64,000 nt of DNA from an uncultured Bacteroidales bacterium (GTDB lineage Bacteria > Bacteroidota > Bacteroidia > Bacteroidales > Paludibacteraceae), in NCBI GenBank assembly GCA_900319035.1, contig ONMU01000016.1, positions 1 to 64,000 of the forward strand, read 5' to 3'. The position numbers were made by a program, and so were the translations under genes. Position 1 is the first letter of the stretch, and every line of letters starts with the position of its first letter. Under the pieces are notes generated by a model, which was not told the DNA's origin, did not search any database, and saw only the letters and a program-made list of their open reading frames with translations. Shown here in pieces: positions 43,126-55,700 of the stretch.

Positions 43126-46100
43126 TTACATGTTTACGACTTTATGGGGTTTGTCGTTGACGAGGACGATGTAGCCGGACTGATAGAAGAGCGGCATGGT
43201 CCAATCGGTAAAGGTAGCAGTGGCGGTACAGATGACTTGACCGGCAGGCGAATAGACGGCTATACGGTCTCCCTTGATGAGTCCCCGGATATGGAGGGTA
43301 CCCTCATGGGCAAAGACGGTATAGGTGCGCTCGGAGAGGTCATCGGGCTGCTTAAAGCCACCGATACGAACGGCAAAACGGTTCGTATATTCACCCGGCG
43401 CGAGGTCGAGCGTATAATCCTGCTGCAAGAGGTTGTAGCGGGTATTTTTCTCGTAGTCTATGATCCAAACGTACTGGTATGAGCGGAACGCCTCTTTCTC
43501 GGGCAGAGAGATCTGGCAACTGAGAGAAGCGGACTCGCCTTCGAGGGCAGGCACATAGACACCCATCGGGATATCCACTTCTGTCGGTGCGGCACCGAGG
43601 AGGGAGATACGCGAGGTACGCTTGAGATCCATAAGCCAAACCTGCGCTGTCGTCTCATCCGACATCCATTTGATACCATCTCGTCCGTAGCGGTAAGCGA
43701 CGTTCTTATCCGCCTTCGGATCGGGGAAGAGGGTTAGGATGTCAGATTTCAGATTTGAGATTTCAGAGTTCAGATTTGAGATTTCAGAGTTCAGATTTGA
43801 GAGTTCAGATCTCAGATTGGAGATTTCAGATCTCTTATGCGGTTTGGCGACGAAGCGGATGAGGGGACGTCCTACTTTGACATTCTGGTCATAGTAAGGC
43901 AGATGGAAGATGACTTCCTCTTTGTCCTCGCGCGTAGCGGTCTGAGTGAGGAACGCCTTACCCATGGACATATGGGTAGCTCTATCCCACGAGCGAGCCG
44001 TATTGATCTGGTCGCCCTTCGGCTGCAAAGCGTTCGCGCCGTCCATCTGGTAGAAGACGTGCGGGATATACATCTGACGGAGGAAGGACTCGCCTTCGAG
44101 GACGGTGTCGGTACGATAGTCGGAGACGAGCCACGGGAGACCTTTCATATTCCAGCCCATATCTTCCATTCGGGTGAACTCCAAGGCGGCACCTTCACCC
44201 GCGTTACGACGGTCGTACTGGGTAAGGAAGATCGATTTATTATCATCGGTCTCCTGATAGAGCGCCTCGGACGGTATTGGTGCATAAGCGTTAAAGCGGA
44301 GAACGGTATCGGTAACCGCCCCGAAATCCATGAGATAACCATCGGTAGCCGTTCGGTTGGTAGTATCGACACGGAGCCAGAGGGAGGAGTTATCGGGCTG
44401 GAAGACATAGTCCTTCACGGACCGCGCTGCACCGCTATACTGATAGGTATTAAAGGTGAAGGGCGAAAGGCGAGAGGAGATGGTTCCCTCGGCGTCGTTA
44501 TAGGTATTGACGGTGATATTCCCCACATTATAGTTGAAGGGGAAGGCGGTCATGGAATACTGCTGGTTGACGAATTTCTTCTCGGCAGCGAGGTAGTTGA
44601 GACGCACCTCGTGTCCGTTACCAAAGAACGAAGCACCGGGTCTGAGCAACATGAATCCGGGACGGAAGATGAGCGGGTCGTTTTTGAAATCCTTAAAGTC
44701 ATTATCCGTCTGGTATTGCAGGGTCATAGCGGCGCTATCCATGAGATAGACGACAGAACCCGGGTGCGGGTACTGGTTACCGCCATAATGGGTTGTGAAG
44801 GCATTGTTACGCTGCTCGTCGGTAGCCGCCATGGACTCCTCATGACCGAGGAGACGGTTGGTGAGGGCTGTCACTTCGAGTGCCTGTTTGGGTTGCACTT
44901 TCCACGTCTCCAAGGCTCCCATATCAACGGAAGCACCGATCCGACGGGGGTTACCGAGTATATCTCGGTCGAGGGCGAAGGAGATGCTCTTATCGGCTTT
45001 ATAGCTATCGAAGAGTGCAGGCAGCGACGCCTCGTCCGTACCGGCATCGATCATCGTAGAGTGCTCGTGGAGCTGGTAGGAGAGCACCTTGTTATCCGTC
45101 AGATAAGCAGGCAGGGTATAGGGGTTCGCGGCGGACAAATACGGAGCGAAACAGTTGGGAGTTGAGAGTTGAGTGTTGAAAGTGATATTATTCTGCACCG
45201 CTCCGGAAGCCGCCTCGGAATCATCGATGAGGGTGACATCCGGGTTATCGGTCACGAGGGTGTTATTGAGTGCCAGACCGTTCTCCCCTACTCTGATGAC
45301 CGCGTCGGCGGAGTCATTGAAGAAGAGACAGTTGTAGATCAGACCTCGACGGATATCCGCAACGGGTTGCGAAGGTGCATAGTTATCGATGATGAGACAG
45401 TTACGGAGGGTCGTCATCGTATTATCCAAGAGGATCGGCGAGGAAACATACTTGCCTAAGTTGGAGATCAAGAATCCATCGAGGAGGAAGCCGGTATTGA
45501 ACTCATCACCGGTGACGTGTATGGAGTTAATAGACGTAGGCGCACCAACGGGCGAAGCGACACCCGGACAGGTTGCCCTCACATAATTGATATACCGCTG
45601 GCACTCGGAGTTGGTGAATTTATTCGACTCGGGATCCACAAAAGCGGTATCACGGAAGGACGAGGGCACGGATCCAAAGACGAACACACCGTCACGGGCA
45701 TTGATATTGAGATTCTCAGTGACATCCTCCTGTCCTTTGACGAAGACGTACGCCTTACGGGACTCGCGATCCAAGTCCTGATAGATATAGGTATATACGG
45801 CAGCGGCGTCGATAGCATTCTGGAGCTGTCCTTGTCCGAACGCTTTCTCCCAGTTCGAGCCGTCTCCTGCGGCGAAGTCGGCTTTGACGGGATCGACGTA
45901 GAGCACACGTTGCAGCACGGCGAGACACTCGTAGGCACCACGCTCCATACCTTCTTGACCCGAGTAACGCGGTTTGGACGCCAGATCGGAGTCGTTGACA
46001 AGCGAGACGATGGTCAGTCTCTTGAACCCATTGGAACGCCGCCAATAAGGCGAACCTTCGTCCAGATGCGGGTATTGACGGAAGAACACTTTCTGCCTAT

Positions 46101-49100
46101 AGACCGTGGTATCGGCTTTACCCATGGTACGCACAGAGGGGTTCAAGCGGAAGGAACGCTCACGGCGCTGAGCGGAGGTAGTAGCCGTGATAAAAGGCGA
46201 GACGAAACCCGGACCTTTAGCAATATCATTATTCTCGGTTGACAAAGGATGGTTGACCTGTGCATCTCCCGGATCGTTGTTACCGGCATGGTTCTGGAAG
46301 CACCCCCAAACGGCATTGTGGGTCATACGACCGGCTATACCTCCTCGGTTCCGGTTCTCATTCTTATCCCACTGGTCAGCACCCATTTGGAGCTGAACGG
46401 TCGTATCATTATCGAGGTCATCGAGCCAGATGAGGGAGTTATGGATCTCGCTATCATCGGACTCCAGACGGATATGTCCGTCATTGAGAGCGAAGGTGGA
46501 GTTGACGATCACCACATCATTCGGCACATCGGCAAGGTCGTTATCCTCCTCCAGCACATCGTAGGTACGGGCATAGATAGGCGCACCGGCATTGGAATGG
46601 AAGAGGGAGTTGACGATGAGAGACGAACCGCCACCATGGTCAATACGTACAGCAGCCGAACGCTCCTCGTGGTCTGCCGTTCGGGCTCCGTTATCCATGA
46701 AGATACAGTTGGAGACGGTGAGTTTCGGCAGCGTCACTTTGGCACCATCGATGAGTGCGGAGTCCGGATGCAGCGCCTTATCGAAATTAGGCGTCATACC
46801 GCTACCCGGGTCTCCTTCGTATTGGCGTTGCCAACGATAGTAGATAGCGGCACCACCTTTGCGATGCAGCTGACCACCGAGGGTGTTGTATCCTTCGGGC
46901 GAACGGTCTTTGGTAGAATACGGGTTGATGAAGGTGATACCATCAAAGACGATCGGAATCACCACACTATCCCGCGAGGTATATTCGCCGATGAAGTTCG
47001 CCTGAACCATCTGTCTCGTCATATCCTCGACGATGAAGAGCTGGTTGAGCTGGTTCTCATTACCGACATGGGGCATCTCCACGACGGTGGGGTTCGCTTG
47101 CGGGTCACGCTTAGCATCCTTGGTATCAAAACTGTATCCACCGAGGAAGGTGAGACTGCGTACACCATAGTCCGTGCTCGCCTCCGCACTATCCGGCAAA
47201 AGAGGCGAGAGGGAGTTGGAGGAGATGACGAAAGCACGCCGGTTATCAAGGATGTTAGCCGGTGAGAACGTACCGCCCTCGGGGTCGCCCAAGAAACAGA
47301 TATACTTATCGTGATTATTATGCGAAGACATAAGGATATCGATCGCCGTCTGGAGATCGGTAGTAGGCGTTTCCCACGTCAGACCATCATGTTTGACAGG
47401 GTCTTTGACCTTGGTAGCTACCCACATGGTATCAATCTCCTGTCCGCGGATATCGAGTTGCACATACTGGTACTCATAGATACCGAGGTCGATATAGACA
47501 TCGTTGACACCGGTCTTGGGGTTACGGGAGATACGCTCCATGTTACCGCCCATCTCGGCATCGCTGGTGGAACGGGTATAGGACATATAATACTGATCAC
47601 CCAAAGGCAGCGGTGCATTGGAGGCAGACATGAAGGTACCGTACCGTTTGGCAAGGAAGTTATACATCGCACCGGGTGAAGGCTGTTCGTTCGCCGGTTT
47701 GAAGGAAGCGACAGGCATACCTTTGATACCGTAGATATCGGTAGCTCTGTTAGCACCCGGGATAGAGGAAATAGCCGACCATGCTTCTTCCTCGGTCTTG
47801 TACTGGGTAGTACCGGTATATTTGGTGATATAATAGGAGATTGCACGTCCTACATTCTGCTTAAGGTAACCCCAGCCCTGATCGGTAGTGAGGTTCATAC
47901 GAGCCTGCAACCAATCGGCATTCTGCATATATCCATCGATACCGGCTACAAACGTAGGCTGCTTGAAGTTAGGACCATCGGTAGCGGTATTGACACGGTT
48001 GATGAGGGTGTTGTTATTACCCTGTACGTGCGACCAAATACCGGCATAGTCCTCCACGATGTCACCGTTCGCATCTATACGGATCTTGACGTTCTTAGCA
48101 CGCGGGTCGACGAAATGACGGTACTCATCGCCGGTAAGGAGGAAACCGTCCATCGTCGGTTTCATAGACACAGGACCGTATCCCAAACGATAGGAGCAGA
48201 AATAGAGACCTTCCATCTTATCACCCTGCTCACGAAGCTCCATCAGTTTGGCAATGACCGCGGGATGGAAGACAGAGTCAGACTCCATATGCGCCTGATA
48301 AAGGGCTTTGTACTCTGCGAAGAGCGTTTCGTATTTCTGCAATGACGCAGCATCGTAATGGAAGACACCGGTTCTGGAGGCCTTATAATAGTTATTGAAG
48401 GCATCGATAGAGGTCTGCGAAGGTGCTCCGTCCGGGGCATGATCCAAGTCGGCAAGGCTCTCTACATTGAAGACCTCATTACCCCAGAAGAGGGAATTGA
48501 ACGCAAACTGCCGTTCCTCCGGATCATCATAGAAATCATTCGGGGTGAAGTTATAGATAGCCGGATAAGCGACGGCTTTGTTACGCATGAAGTGGCAGTT
48601 AACGACGCGGGTATAGGAGTCGGTAGCGACAGAGAGCACTCCACCGAAACCCTGACGGGCATCGGAATAAGGGATCAGATCCTCGGACGCCGCGGAGAGG
48701 GGATAGAGTCCGCGTCGAGCCTCGTTGTTATCAAAGAGGGTGTTGGACACATCGCAGACAGCATTGGTAGCGATACAGCCACCGGCAGTCCACGGGATAT
48801 AGAGCTGGTCGAGCTTGGTCATCGGGCCCTGACTATAGTTCTGGGTCATACGACAACCGTACATATAGATACCGCCGTTGGAGTAGATACCACCACCGTT
48901 ACCCGCCATGTTATTGGTAAAGAACGAGTTCTCCACAACAATCGGGATATTATACTTCGCCTTCTCAGTCATGTTCACGGGTTTGACATCGGCAGTCTTC
49001 GTCCAGTTACCATCGACGAAGATACCACCACCACGGAAATAGGTCTGTTTATTATAGTCCTCGGCGGTGTCGTTGGGGTTCACGTGGTTGGCATAGCCAC

Positions 49101-50265
49101 CGGTGATCTGCAGGCCATCGAAACCGATGGTACGGGCAAGGATAGAGAGGTCACTCTCTTGCTCGTAATGATCTTCGTCATAATCGCCGATAGGATCGAT
49201 GAGGATAGGCGCATTGGGGACGACACCATAGTCGGGGTTCATACGCTTGTACTTGATCGGGCGCGGTCCGACATAGCGGTCATCGGCATGACAGGTGACC
49301 ACATGGTACACATGGGTGAAGTCCTCACCCGCTACGGCATTACCGGAGAGGATGGTTTGTCTCTCCAACTCCCAAGGCTCGATGACGGAGTTGAGGTTGT
49401 TATCACGCATCGGACGGTGACGGCTGTCACGCAGACGGATACTATCGGTATAAGCGAAGTTGATGGTATATCCCGTACCCGGGACGGTGATATCGTTCTC
49501 ACCGTCAGCGGCAATGAAGATACCTCCTGCCTCCTTACCGATACCTCCGAAGGGCGATTTGAAACCCTCCTGTCCGTACTTATGATCGGCAGGGCGGGAA
49601 TCCACTCCACCGACGATAAGCACGGCTTCCGGAATCAGGAAAGTGTTCATGCGCACCTCTCCCTGACGCCCGTAAGCGTCATGGAAAGGATAGTACGTAC
49701 CTTGCTCCACAAAGATCTCGAAACGGACGTTCCGGTATTTAGCGGGGTTTTTCATACGTGCCTGAATGATATAGTCGAAGGCATCAGACAGTCGGTGGAA
49801 GGGGTTGAGGATGCAGGAACCCATCTGGCGGTACATATTCGAGATAGAGTCCGTCGAGAGGTTATCCTGCAGAGCACGTGCTGCCTTGGAGTCAATGAGG
49901 TCGGTATGCATCACATACAGACGGTGCATCACATAGGCAGTATCGACATTGATAGCATAGTTCTTATTGATCGCACGTGCTCCGATATCGATGACGTCGT
50001 TATTCTTGGTCACAAGGGTATCGGTACCCCACGCGTAATGACGATACGAACCGTCGGAATACCAGCGTTTACGGCTCACACCGGCAATATCGATGGTATC
50101 GAGGGTGGTGAAATAAGCGCGCGCTTTATCCAACTCAGGATAGTTCATACCGGCACGCGAGAGGGTCGAAGACATCTCTATGGGGTAATAGAGGATCGCG
50201 TTGAACGGATCCTGTCTATCCCAACGGACACCCTCGGTCTCCTTCGGAGAGAGTTCGATATTCGA
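43126..50265 (-). CDS. Giant beta-helix protein, C-terminal segment
   Basis: About 2,380 codons from the frameshift to the stop. It carries further modules: near 49.7 kb (LSDAFDYIIQARMKNPAKYRNV, FVEQGTYYPF), near 47.3-47.5 kb (DLGIYEYQYVQLDI, KHDGLTWETPTTDLQTAID) and near 45.9 kb (GAYECLAVLQRVLYVDP, AGDGSNWEKAFGQGQLQNAID). A non-helix region with an embedded coiled-coil-like short-repeat stretch (about 43.74-43.83 kb, NLNSEISNLNSEISN) follows, then the Ig-like sorting tail. An earlier frame reaching 50436 is out-of-frame reading of the middle segment. Anchored on the cell surface if the tail works. Confidence 0.85.
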   Translation of the reverse strand, partial: SNIELSPKETEGVRWDRQDPFNAILYYPIEMSSTLSRAGMNYPELDKARAYFTTLDTIDIAGVSRKRWYSDGSYRHYAWGTDTLVTKNNDVIDIGARAINKNYAINVDTAYVMHRLYVMHTDLIDSKAARALQDNLSTDSISNMYRQMGSCILNPFHRLSDAFDYIIQARMKNPAKYRNVRFEIFVEQGTYYPFHDAYGRQGEVRMNTFLIPEAVLIVGGVDSRPADHKYGQEGFKSPFGGIGKEAGGIFIAADGENDITVPGTGYTINFAYTDSIRLRDSRHRPMRDNNLNSVIEPWELERQTILSGNAVAGEDFTHVYHVVTCHADDRYVGPRPIKYKRMNPDYGVVPNAPILIDPIGDYDEDHYEQESDLSILARTIGFDGLQITGGYANHVNPNDTAEDYNKQTYFRGGGIFVDGNWTKTADVKPVNMTEKAKYNIPIVVENSFFTNNMAGNGGGIYSNGGIYMYGCRMTQNYSQGPMTKLDQLYIPWTAGGCIATNAVCDVSNTLFDNNEARRGLYPLSAASEDLIPYSDARQGFGGVLSVATDSYTRVVNCHFMRNKAVAYPAIYNFTPNDFYDDPEERQFAFNSLFWGNEVFNVESLADLDHAPDGAPSQTSIDAFNNYYKASRTGVFHYDAASLQKYETLFAEYKALYQAHMESDSVFHPAVIAKLMELREQGDKMEGLYFCSYRLGYGPVSMKPTMDGFLLTGDEYRHFVDPRAKNVKIRIDANGDIVEDYAGIWSHVQGNNNTLINRVNTATDGPNFKQPTFVAGIDGYMQNADWLQARMNLTTDQGWGYLKQNVGRAISYYITKYTGTTQYKTEEEAWSAISSIPGANRATDIYGIKGMPVASFKPANEQPSPGAMYNFLAKRYGTFMSASNAPLPLGDQYYMSYTRSTSDAEMGGNMERISRNPKTGVNDVYIDLGIYEYQYVQLDIRGQEIDTMWVATKVKDPVKHDGLTWETPTTDLQTAIDILMSSHNNHDKYICFLGDPEGGTFSPANILDNRRAFVISSNSLSPLLPDSAEASTDYGVRSLTFLGGYSFDTKDAKRDPQANPTVVEMPHVGNENQLNQLFIVEDMTRQMVQANFIGEYTSRDSVVIPIVFDGITFINPYSTKDRSPEGYNTLGGQLHRKGGAAIYYRWQRQYEGDPGSGMTPNFDKALHPDSALIDGAKVTLPKLTVSNCIFMDNGARTADHEERSAAVRIDHGGGSSLIVNSLFHSNAGAPIYARTYDVLEEDNDLADVPNDVVIVNSTFALNDGHIRLESDDSEIHNSLIWLDDLDNDTTVQLQMGADQWDKNENRNRGGIAGRMTHNAVWGCFQNHAGNNDPGDAQVNHPLSTENNDIAKGPGFVSPFITATTSAQRRERSFRLNPSVRTMGKADTTVYRQKVFFRQYPHLDEGSPYWRRSNGFKRLTIVSLVNDSDLASKPRYSGQEGMERGAYECLAVLQRVLYVDPVKADFAAGDGSNWEKAFGQGQLQNAIDAAAVYTYIYQDLDRESRKAYVFVKGQEDVTENLNINARDGVFVFGSVPSSFRDTAFVDPESNKFTNSECQRYINYVRATCPGVASPVGAPTSINSIHVTGDEFNTGFLLDGFLISNLGKYVSSPILLDNTMTTLRNCLIIDNYAPSQPVADIRRGLIYNCLFFNDSADAVIRVGENGLALNNTLVTDNPDVTLIDDSEAASGAVQNNITFNTQLSTPNCFAPYLSAANPYTLPAYLTDNKVLSYQLHEHSTMIDAGTDEASLPALFDSYKADKSISFALDRDILGNPRRIGASVDMGALETWKVQPKQALEVTALTNRLLGHEESMAATDEQRNNAFTTHYGGNQYPHPGSVVYLMDSAAMTLQYQTDNDFKDFKNDPLIFRPGFMLLRPGASFFGNGHEVRLNYLAAEKKFVNQQYSMTAFPFNYNVGNITVNTYNDAEGTISSRLSPFTFNTYQYSGAARSVKDYVFQPDNSSLWLRVDTTNRTATDGYLMDFGAVTDTVLRFNAYAPIPSEALYQETDDNKSIFLTQYDRRNAGEGAALEFTRMEDMGWNMKGLPWLVSDYRTDTVLEGESFLRQMYIPHVFYQMDGANALQPKGDQINTARSWDRATHMSMGKAFLTQTATREDKEEVIFHLPYYDQNVKVGRPLIRFVAKPHKRSEISNLRSELSNLNSEISNLNSEISNLKSDILTLFPDPKADKNVAYRYGRDGIKWMSDETTAQVWLMDLKRTSRISLLGAAPTEVDIPMGVYVPALEGESASLSCQISLPEKEAFRSYQYVWIIDYEKNTRYNLLQQDYTLDLAPGEYTNRFAVRIGGFKQPDDLSERTYTVFAHEGTLHIRGLIKGDRIAVYSPAGQVICTATATFTDWTMPLFYQSGYIVLVNDKPHKVVNM
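43742..43832 (-). repeat. In-frame TCAGATTTGAGATT array in the giant gene
   Basis: About twelve 7-bp words (TCAGATT, TGAGATT, TCAGAGT) encode a run of Ser-Asn-Leu-x-Ser-(Glu/Asp)-(Ile/Leu) heptads on the minus strand, likely a short coiled coil. Same family as 15115 and 61747. Confidence 0.9.
45154..45180 (-). repeat. In-frame GTTGAGAG-type repeat in the giant gene
   Basis: GGGAGTTGAGAGTTGAGTGTTG encodes FNTQLSTPN on the minus strand. Same family as the dxr and rimO inserts. Confidence 0.75.
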
Positions 50266-52765
50266 AGTTACCGGAGACGTTGGCGTTATCGTTCGCAGCG
50301 TTATGCCACAAAGCGGACGAGTTAACACGGGCATAGGTGTTGGCAAAGAACAGACCTCCAGCCGAAGAGCGAGCGGAGTTATCGCAGATAGTGGTATAGA
50401 AGACTCGCGCGAGATAGGCGTTCTCATCCTCCTCAATCAAGCTGTCCACCGGCGCTTCGATATACATACCACCACCGATATCGGCGGTGTTATTCTTGAG
50501 GATCGTACCGCTGACGAGGGCGTTCGGTTTGAGGTATAGACCACCACCGTTGCCAAAAGCGTTATTATCCTGCACGACGCAGTTACGGACGTGCGCATAG
50601 GCAGTGACGATACATCCACCACCGGTCTGCTCGGTCGGATCCGGACCATCGGCATTACCGTCCATGATAAAGAGTCCGTCCACCACAGCACGGTCTTTCT
50701 CCGCCGTGAGCACCTCTAACTGTTTACCATCCCCGATGATACGCTCGTTATCGGGGTTGAAGAGGTCGTTGGTAAAGGTGATGACGTGATAGGTCTGACC
50801 GGACGCACCGGTAGAAGAGGTGATGTGTCCGGAGAAGATCGAACGATAGGTCAGCGCGTCCCGCTCATCGACCACGGAAGCACCATCCGTACCGGCAGGC
50901 ACGGTGTCGCCCTCCGCCGTCTCGTAGTGGTAGAACGACTTGGTATAACCGCCGAGGACTTGGATACCATGGGGCACGATGAAAGAGTAGTCGAGGGTGT
51001 TGTCCTGATAGGTATCCTCGCTATGACGGGTAGAACGAGTAGCGGTATAACGCTCTGCGTAGTCGTTGTTTTTGGTGGAGTTGGTGCTATCACCCTCCAG
51101 ACGCACCTCTACCGTCCAATGCTTGTTCGGTTGACCGGAGGTATAGGTTCCGGCAGTACCTTTGTCATAGGTCGGCAGGGTCATGAGGCTATGCTTATAG
51201 CGTCCGGCAGCATCAAGGACGAGTTGCAGTTTCTGCTTACAAGCCGCATTCTCCGGCGATGAAGCAGAGGCGTCTCCCTCGGCAAGGAAGGACACATAGA
51301 AGATCGCATGACCCGGATGCGTGATCGTATCGGGCTTGATACTATACGCCGCGTTGTACTCGTACGCACCGATATCGACCTGACAGTCCTGAATACGTTT
51401 GGCGTACACCACATCGTTATCCGGCAGTTCGACACCGGCTACGGCTGCACGGTACACTGCCCTATTTTTGTCAGGTATAGCCGTTTTTGAGGCTTTTTCC
51501 AAGGCTTCCTCCAAGGTTCCTGCGAAATCCTCCGTACCAGAGTTGATACAGTAGATACCGCTTGCTTGCCGCAAAGCGAAGTCATTATTCGTTTTAGCAC
51601 CACCGGTATAATTTCCACCACCGTCCACATCCGCGCCAAAAGGAGTAGTCACAGCAGAGGCTGCTTGACCGTTATAGAACGTATTGCCTACACCGTAATT
51701 ATCCGTGCCAGAAATATTGATAGCGCGCGTGATAGCAGCTTTGGTGATTTTCGTAGCAGACTGAATATAGCAGTTCAGGAACGGCGCAAAATTGGAGGTA
51801 GCCGTCATATCTATCGCCAAACCGTTATTACCATAGATAATTGTGTTTGCCATCAGAATAGCAGGGTCAGCACCGGTAGCAATACGCAAACCTCCCACAT
51901 TATTGTTACTCGTATTATACGCCAAGGTGTTATTATAGAACTTACCGACACAAAGTCCCAAACCGCCACCGGGACCGTTCGCAAAGTTATTGGCAATCAG
52001 GGTATTGAAACACGTACCCTCGTAAAGGAACAAACCTCCGGCAAACTGCTGATTTTGCGAAGCACCGCTACCTTTAGAAGTAGTAGAGATGTTATTCAAG
52101 ATGAAACAGTTTTCGATAGAGGAATTGGATCCATCGCAGAACACACCTCCACCCTTCTGTCCACCACCGGCAGCCATATTATCGGTCACGATACAGTTAA
52201 CCAAACGCGCTCCTTCGTACATCGCCACACCGGCACCTCCACCATGAGACATACGGTGGTCTTGGATAAATCCGTGACGAATAGTAAAGCCGTCCCAATA
52301 GACATTATTATACTCCTTATAGTTCGGGTCAAAAAGCTTAAGCTGACCACCACTGGCATTGGATTGACGTTCCGGCTTGGTCGTACGCTCACAGTGCGCC
52401 ATAACGTCTTGATACTTACCAACGGTAACCGGATCACCCAAACCATGCATGAACACCGGATTCGTAATATCCGGCATCTGGAGTACACGCTTACGTAAGG
52501 TGTTACGATTTTTCTTGGTACCGGATGCATATTCTTCGCTGAAAGTGGTATTGCTTATCGTCTTTGATTCATTATCTACTTCTTCAGTATGGTCTAATAT
52601 ATAGTCTCCTCCGGTCATGGCAATAAGATGGACATTCGACATAGTGACGTTTCGGTAATTATCCTTGGTACCATCACAGTTATCACCCAAAGGACCGGAA
52701 GCAGGGTCTTCTGCTTTTGTTCCGGGAGAAGACATAATGCGAACTGTCAAATCGCCGTCAGAAGG
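50266..52765 (-). CDS. Giant beta-helix protein, middle segment
   Basis: Continues in the same frame directly after the TAA. The first codons (PSDGDLTVRIMSSPGTKAEDP ... VTMSNVHLIAM) complete the interrupted jelly roll. A beta-helix module (WDGFTIRHGFIQDHRMSHGGGAGVAMYEGARLVNCIVTDN) follows, then the boundary QVDIGAYEYNAAYSI near 51370 and the next module (HAIFYVSFLAEGDASASSPENAA). A TTG at 52750 could in principle restart translation but has no signal peptide behind it. The correct frame is lost near 50265; the same frame continues only to 50216. Confidence 0.8.
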
Positions 52766-55700
52766 TTACTCAAAGGCAAATGTATATCGTTTCAACTTAT
52801 GATCCTTGCAATATAAGGGCTGCTCTGCCACTATATCCTCATTAGCGTCAAGGATGTAGAAGGTGATACCCGTATTCGTCTCATCCGGATAATTCGTATA
52901 GTATGCACCTAAATCGATTTGCAAACGGTACGAACCTGCCGGCACATACTTCATCGTCTGCCAAACGCTCATCGTATTCATGACACCGGTAAGCTCCATA
53001 CCTCGGGGTACGGTACCAAGACTATTTCCATCCGCATCCACTACGGTTCGGGCATTGTCAAATTTGAAAGAGTTCCAACAGATATTATTGGTTCTGTCTT
53101 CATAGACAAGTTCCCAACTATGGTTCTCATAGGTATTTTTCCAAGAGTCACCAAAATATTGGTACACTACATCTTGATTAGACCAAATGATGCCGCCCCA
53201 ATTTCCTGTTGTTCGGGTTCTGTCAACCTTTTTAGTACCTCCTGACGGGTCTTTATAACGTTGTCCAAACACATTAGTTGACCCATTTAACATATCCGGA
53301 TAACGCATGTACGTAGAAGATACATCTGTACCCTCTATCCAGCGGTAATAGTTGATGGTATTATGGTCAGACAATTTGGTGACATTATTAGTGATGTACA
53401 GTTTGACGGTAGCACTATCGTCTGTAAACTTGATAGCAGTAGGTTCTATTTGGGTGTTGCTCTTCTTAGGGTTAACATCCGAAATCTGCAAGATAGACTC
53501 ATAATCCCCAGCATCCAGATCCTCATTCTCTTTCGATTTCGGGATAGCTACCACATCGGACATCAAGGCGCGTCGCTCATTCATACCCGGTGCAGGGAAC
53601 TTGCCTACAGGGAAACCACCATACACGGAAACGCTATCACGCATGATATATCCCTTGTAATCCGTATATTTACCAGCACCAACCCAGACTTGTACGGAAT
53701 CTTTATGGATCGATTTATTATACGCCGATGCCTGCTCTACCGCGTATTGCAGACCGCTGACGTAATTTTCTGTGCGTTCGTTACGAACTACCAAACGACC
53801 GCTGTTTACCATTTCCGTAACACCCGGTTTGCCAGGATTAGGGACTGTTCCATCAAGCATAACAGATTTCGCATCCTCTGTAAGAGGACTATAGTTATAC
53901 GCTGAACGATACACATAACGAGAGACGCCAGACATTTCTCCATAAGGATACTTAGGATCCGGTGCAAGAGAGGAGACATAATCAGCAGGTATCGTGCCAT
54001 TATTATATTTAAAGCTCATCGACGCATTGGCAGTAGTATCAATACCTATCGTATCCATCCGAGGAGAATCACCGCCAATGTACTTGTTTATCTCTACATT
54101 TCGCGATATATTTCTTCCTCTATCGGTGAAAATAGGATAGATATATTTTTGCGCATAACCGCCGCAGTAACGAGTATCTTCCGTCGTTACAGGTGCTCCG
54201 GTCGATTGATTGATGAGTCGTGCGCCGGAAGCTACATCGACAGAGTCACCATCGGCTGCCGGAGCGTCATAGAGACGATAGACCGTATTACCCGCAATAG
54301 CGTTGCTCCAAGAGGAGCCGTCGCGTTTACCGGCACCCTCCGGCGTGACATAAATCACAGCACCGGCTTCCGGCAGGTCGGTGTTCTCCACCGCTCCCAC
54401 ATCCGGTGCACCGCCTCGGTCGCGTTTGGTAATATCGCTTCGGTCATAGTCATAATAAGTGGTATAGGCATCACGCCCTGCGGCATTGATGCAAGGATTG
54501 GTAGTCAAAGGTTCATACGATACTATACCTCCGTACAGAGGTTTATCGCCCGTAGGAGAGTGTCCTACATTTCGGGAAGGGTTACGGAAGGTAGGGAAAG
54601 TCGGCGCCGTGATATCCGTACGCGTGAAGATACATTTGTTCGCACGACCGGCACTGTCCGCCGGAATATCGGCTATATCATCGATGAAATGCGATGTCAC
54701 ACCATCCGGCAGGAAATTCTCCGGCATAGGCACGGTATATCCGTTCGCAAAGAATCCTCGAGGCTGCTGAGGATTTGCCTGATGCAAAATCAAGTCGGCA
54801 TCAAAGAGGTTGTATTTACCGAAGACATACTGCTGTCCATCTTCGTTAACAGACATCACGTGACCCACTTGCGCCAACTGCGAATGATCCTCTACCGCCA
54901 CATCGGAGTTACAGAAAACGAGCGAGTTATCCACACGGATATAGCCATGATAGACAGACTCATGACCATGCTCTTCATGCGGGCAAATAATCGGGCCATC
55001 GTTCTCGGTATCCTTACTATCCGCCTTGAAGGGGAAACCGACGTTGTTCACCACCGTACAATGCTCCACATGGACATAAGCACGACCGTTGGCGGTGATG
55101 ATACCGTGGTCATTGATGGTCTCATCGTCCTTGGTATAATCCGCCGAGTTATTACGGATAATACAGTTCGACAGCAGCAACTCGGCATAGCAGATCTCAT
55201 CATCGTCCATAGGATGCTCTCCGTTGACATAGACGGCTGCACCCTTCGGAGAAGAACAGTTGGTGATGGCGCAGTTTCGTATCTGGTTACCCACCATGTT
55301 GATTCGCCTGTCGGCATCCACTGAGGAATTGTTGACCAAGATACCTCCACCGGCTTTCGCGGAATTGGAGAGATAGACATTATGCGTATTGGCATCAGAG
55401 AGGGTAAAACCATCGATGATCGTATGCTCGGCATTGACCATGGCAACGACGTGAGCAGAGTTATTCTGATACGCCGCCTCACCATGGATATCAGAGATAT
55501 TCGAGGTAATAATGGATTTATAGGAACGAGGGTTTCGTCCTTCGGTATTGATACCGGTCAAGGAAGACGGATAACCTCCGTAGAGACGCATATGGCTCAC
55601 CAAACGAATAGCCGCCGAACGGATATTCTGGTCCAGATAGTTACCGTGACCCACCGTAGTCAGTGTACCTTCTTTGACGAGGATCTGTACATACTCATAT

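Noticed and set aside
48358..50325. A 655-codon plus-strand frame
   Set aside because: Antisense shadow of the giant gene; Ile/Gly/Asp-rich low-complexity translation and no family recognised.
52766..52768. Stop-codon reassignment of TAA
   Set aside because: TAA ends many intact genes in the window (for example recQ, glyA and the dehydratase-transferase run), so the code is standard.
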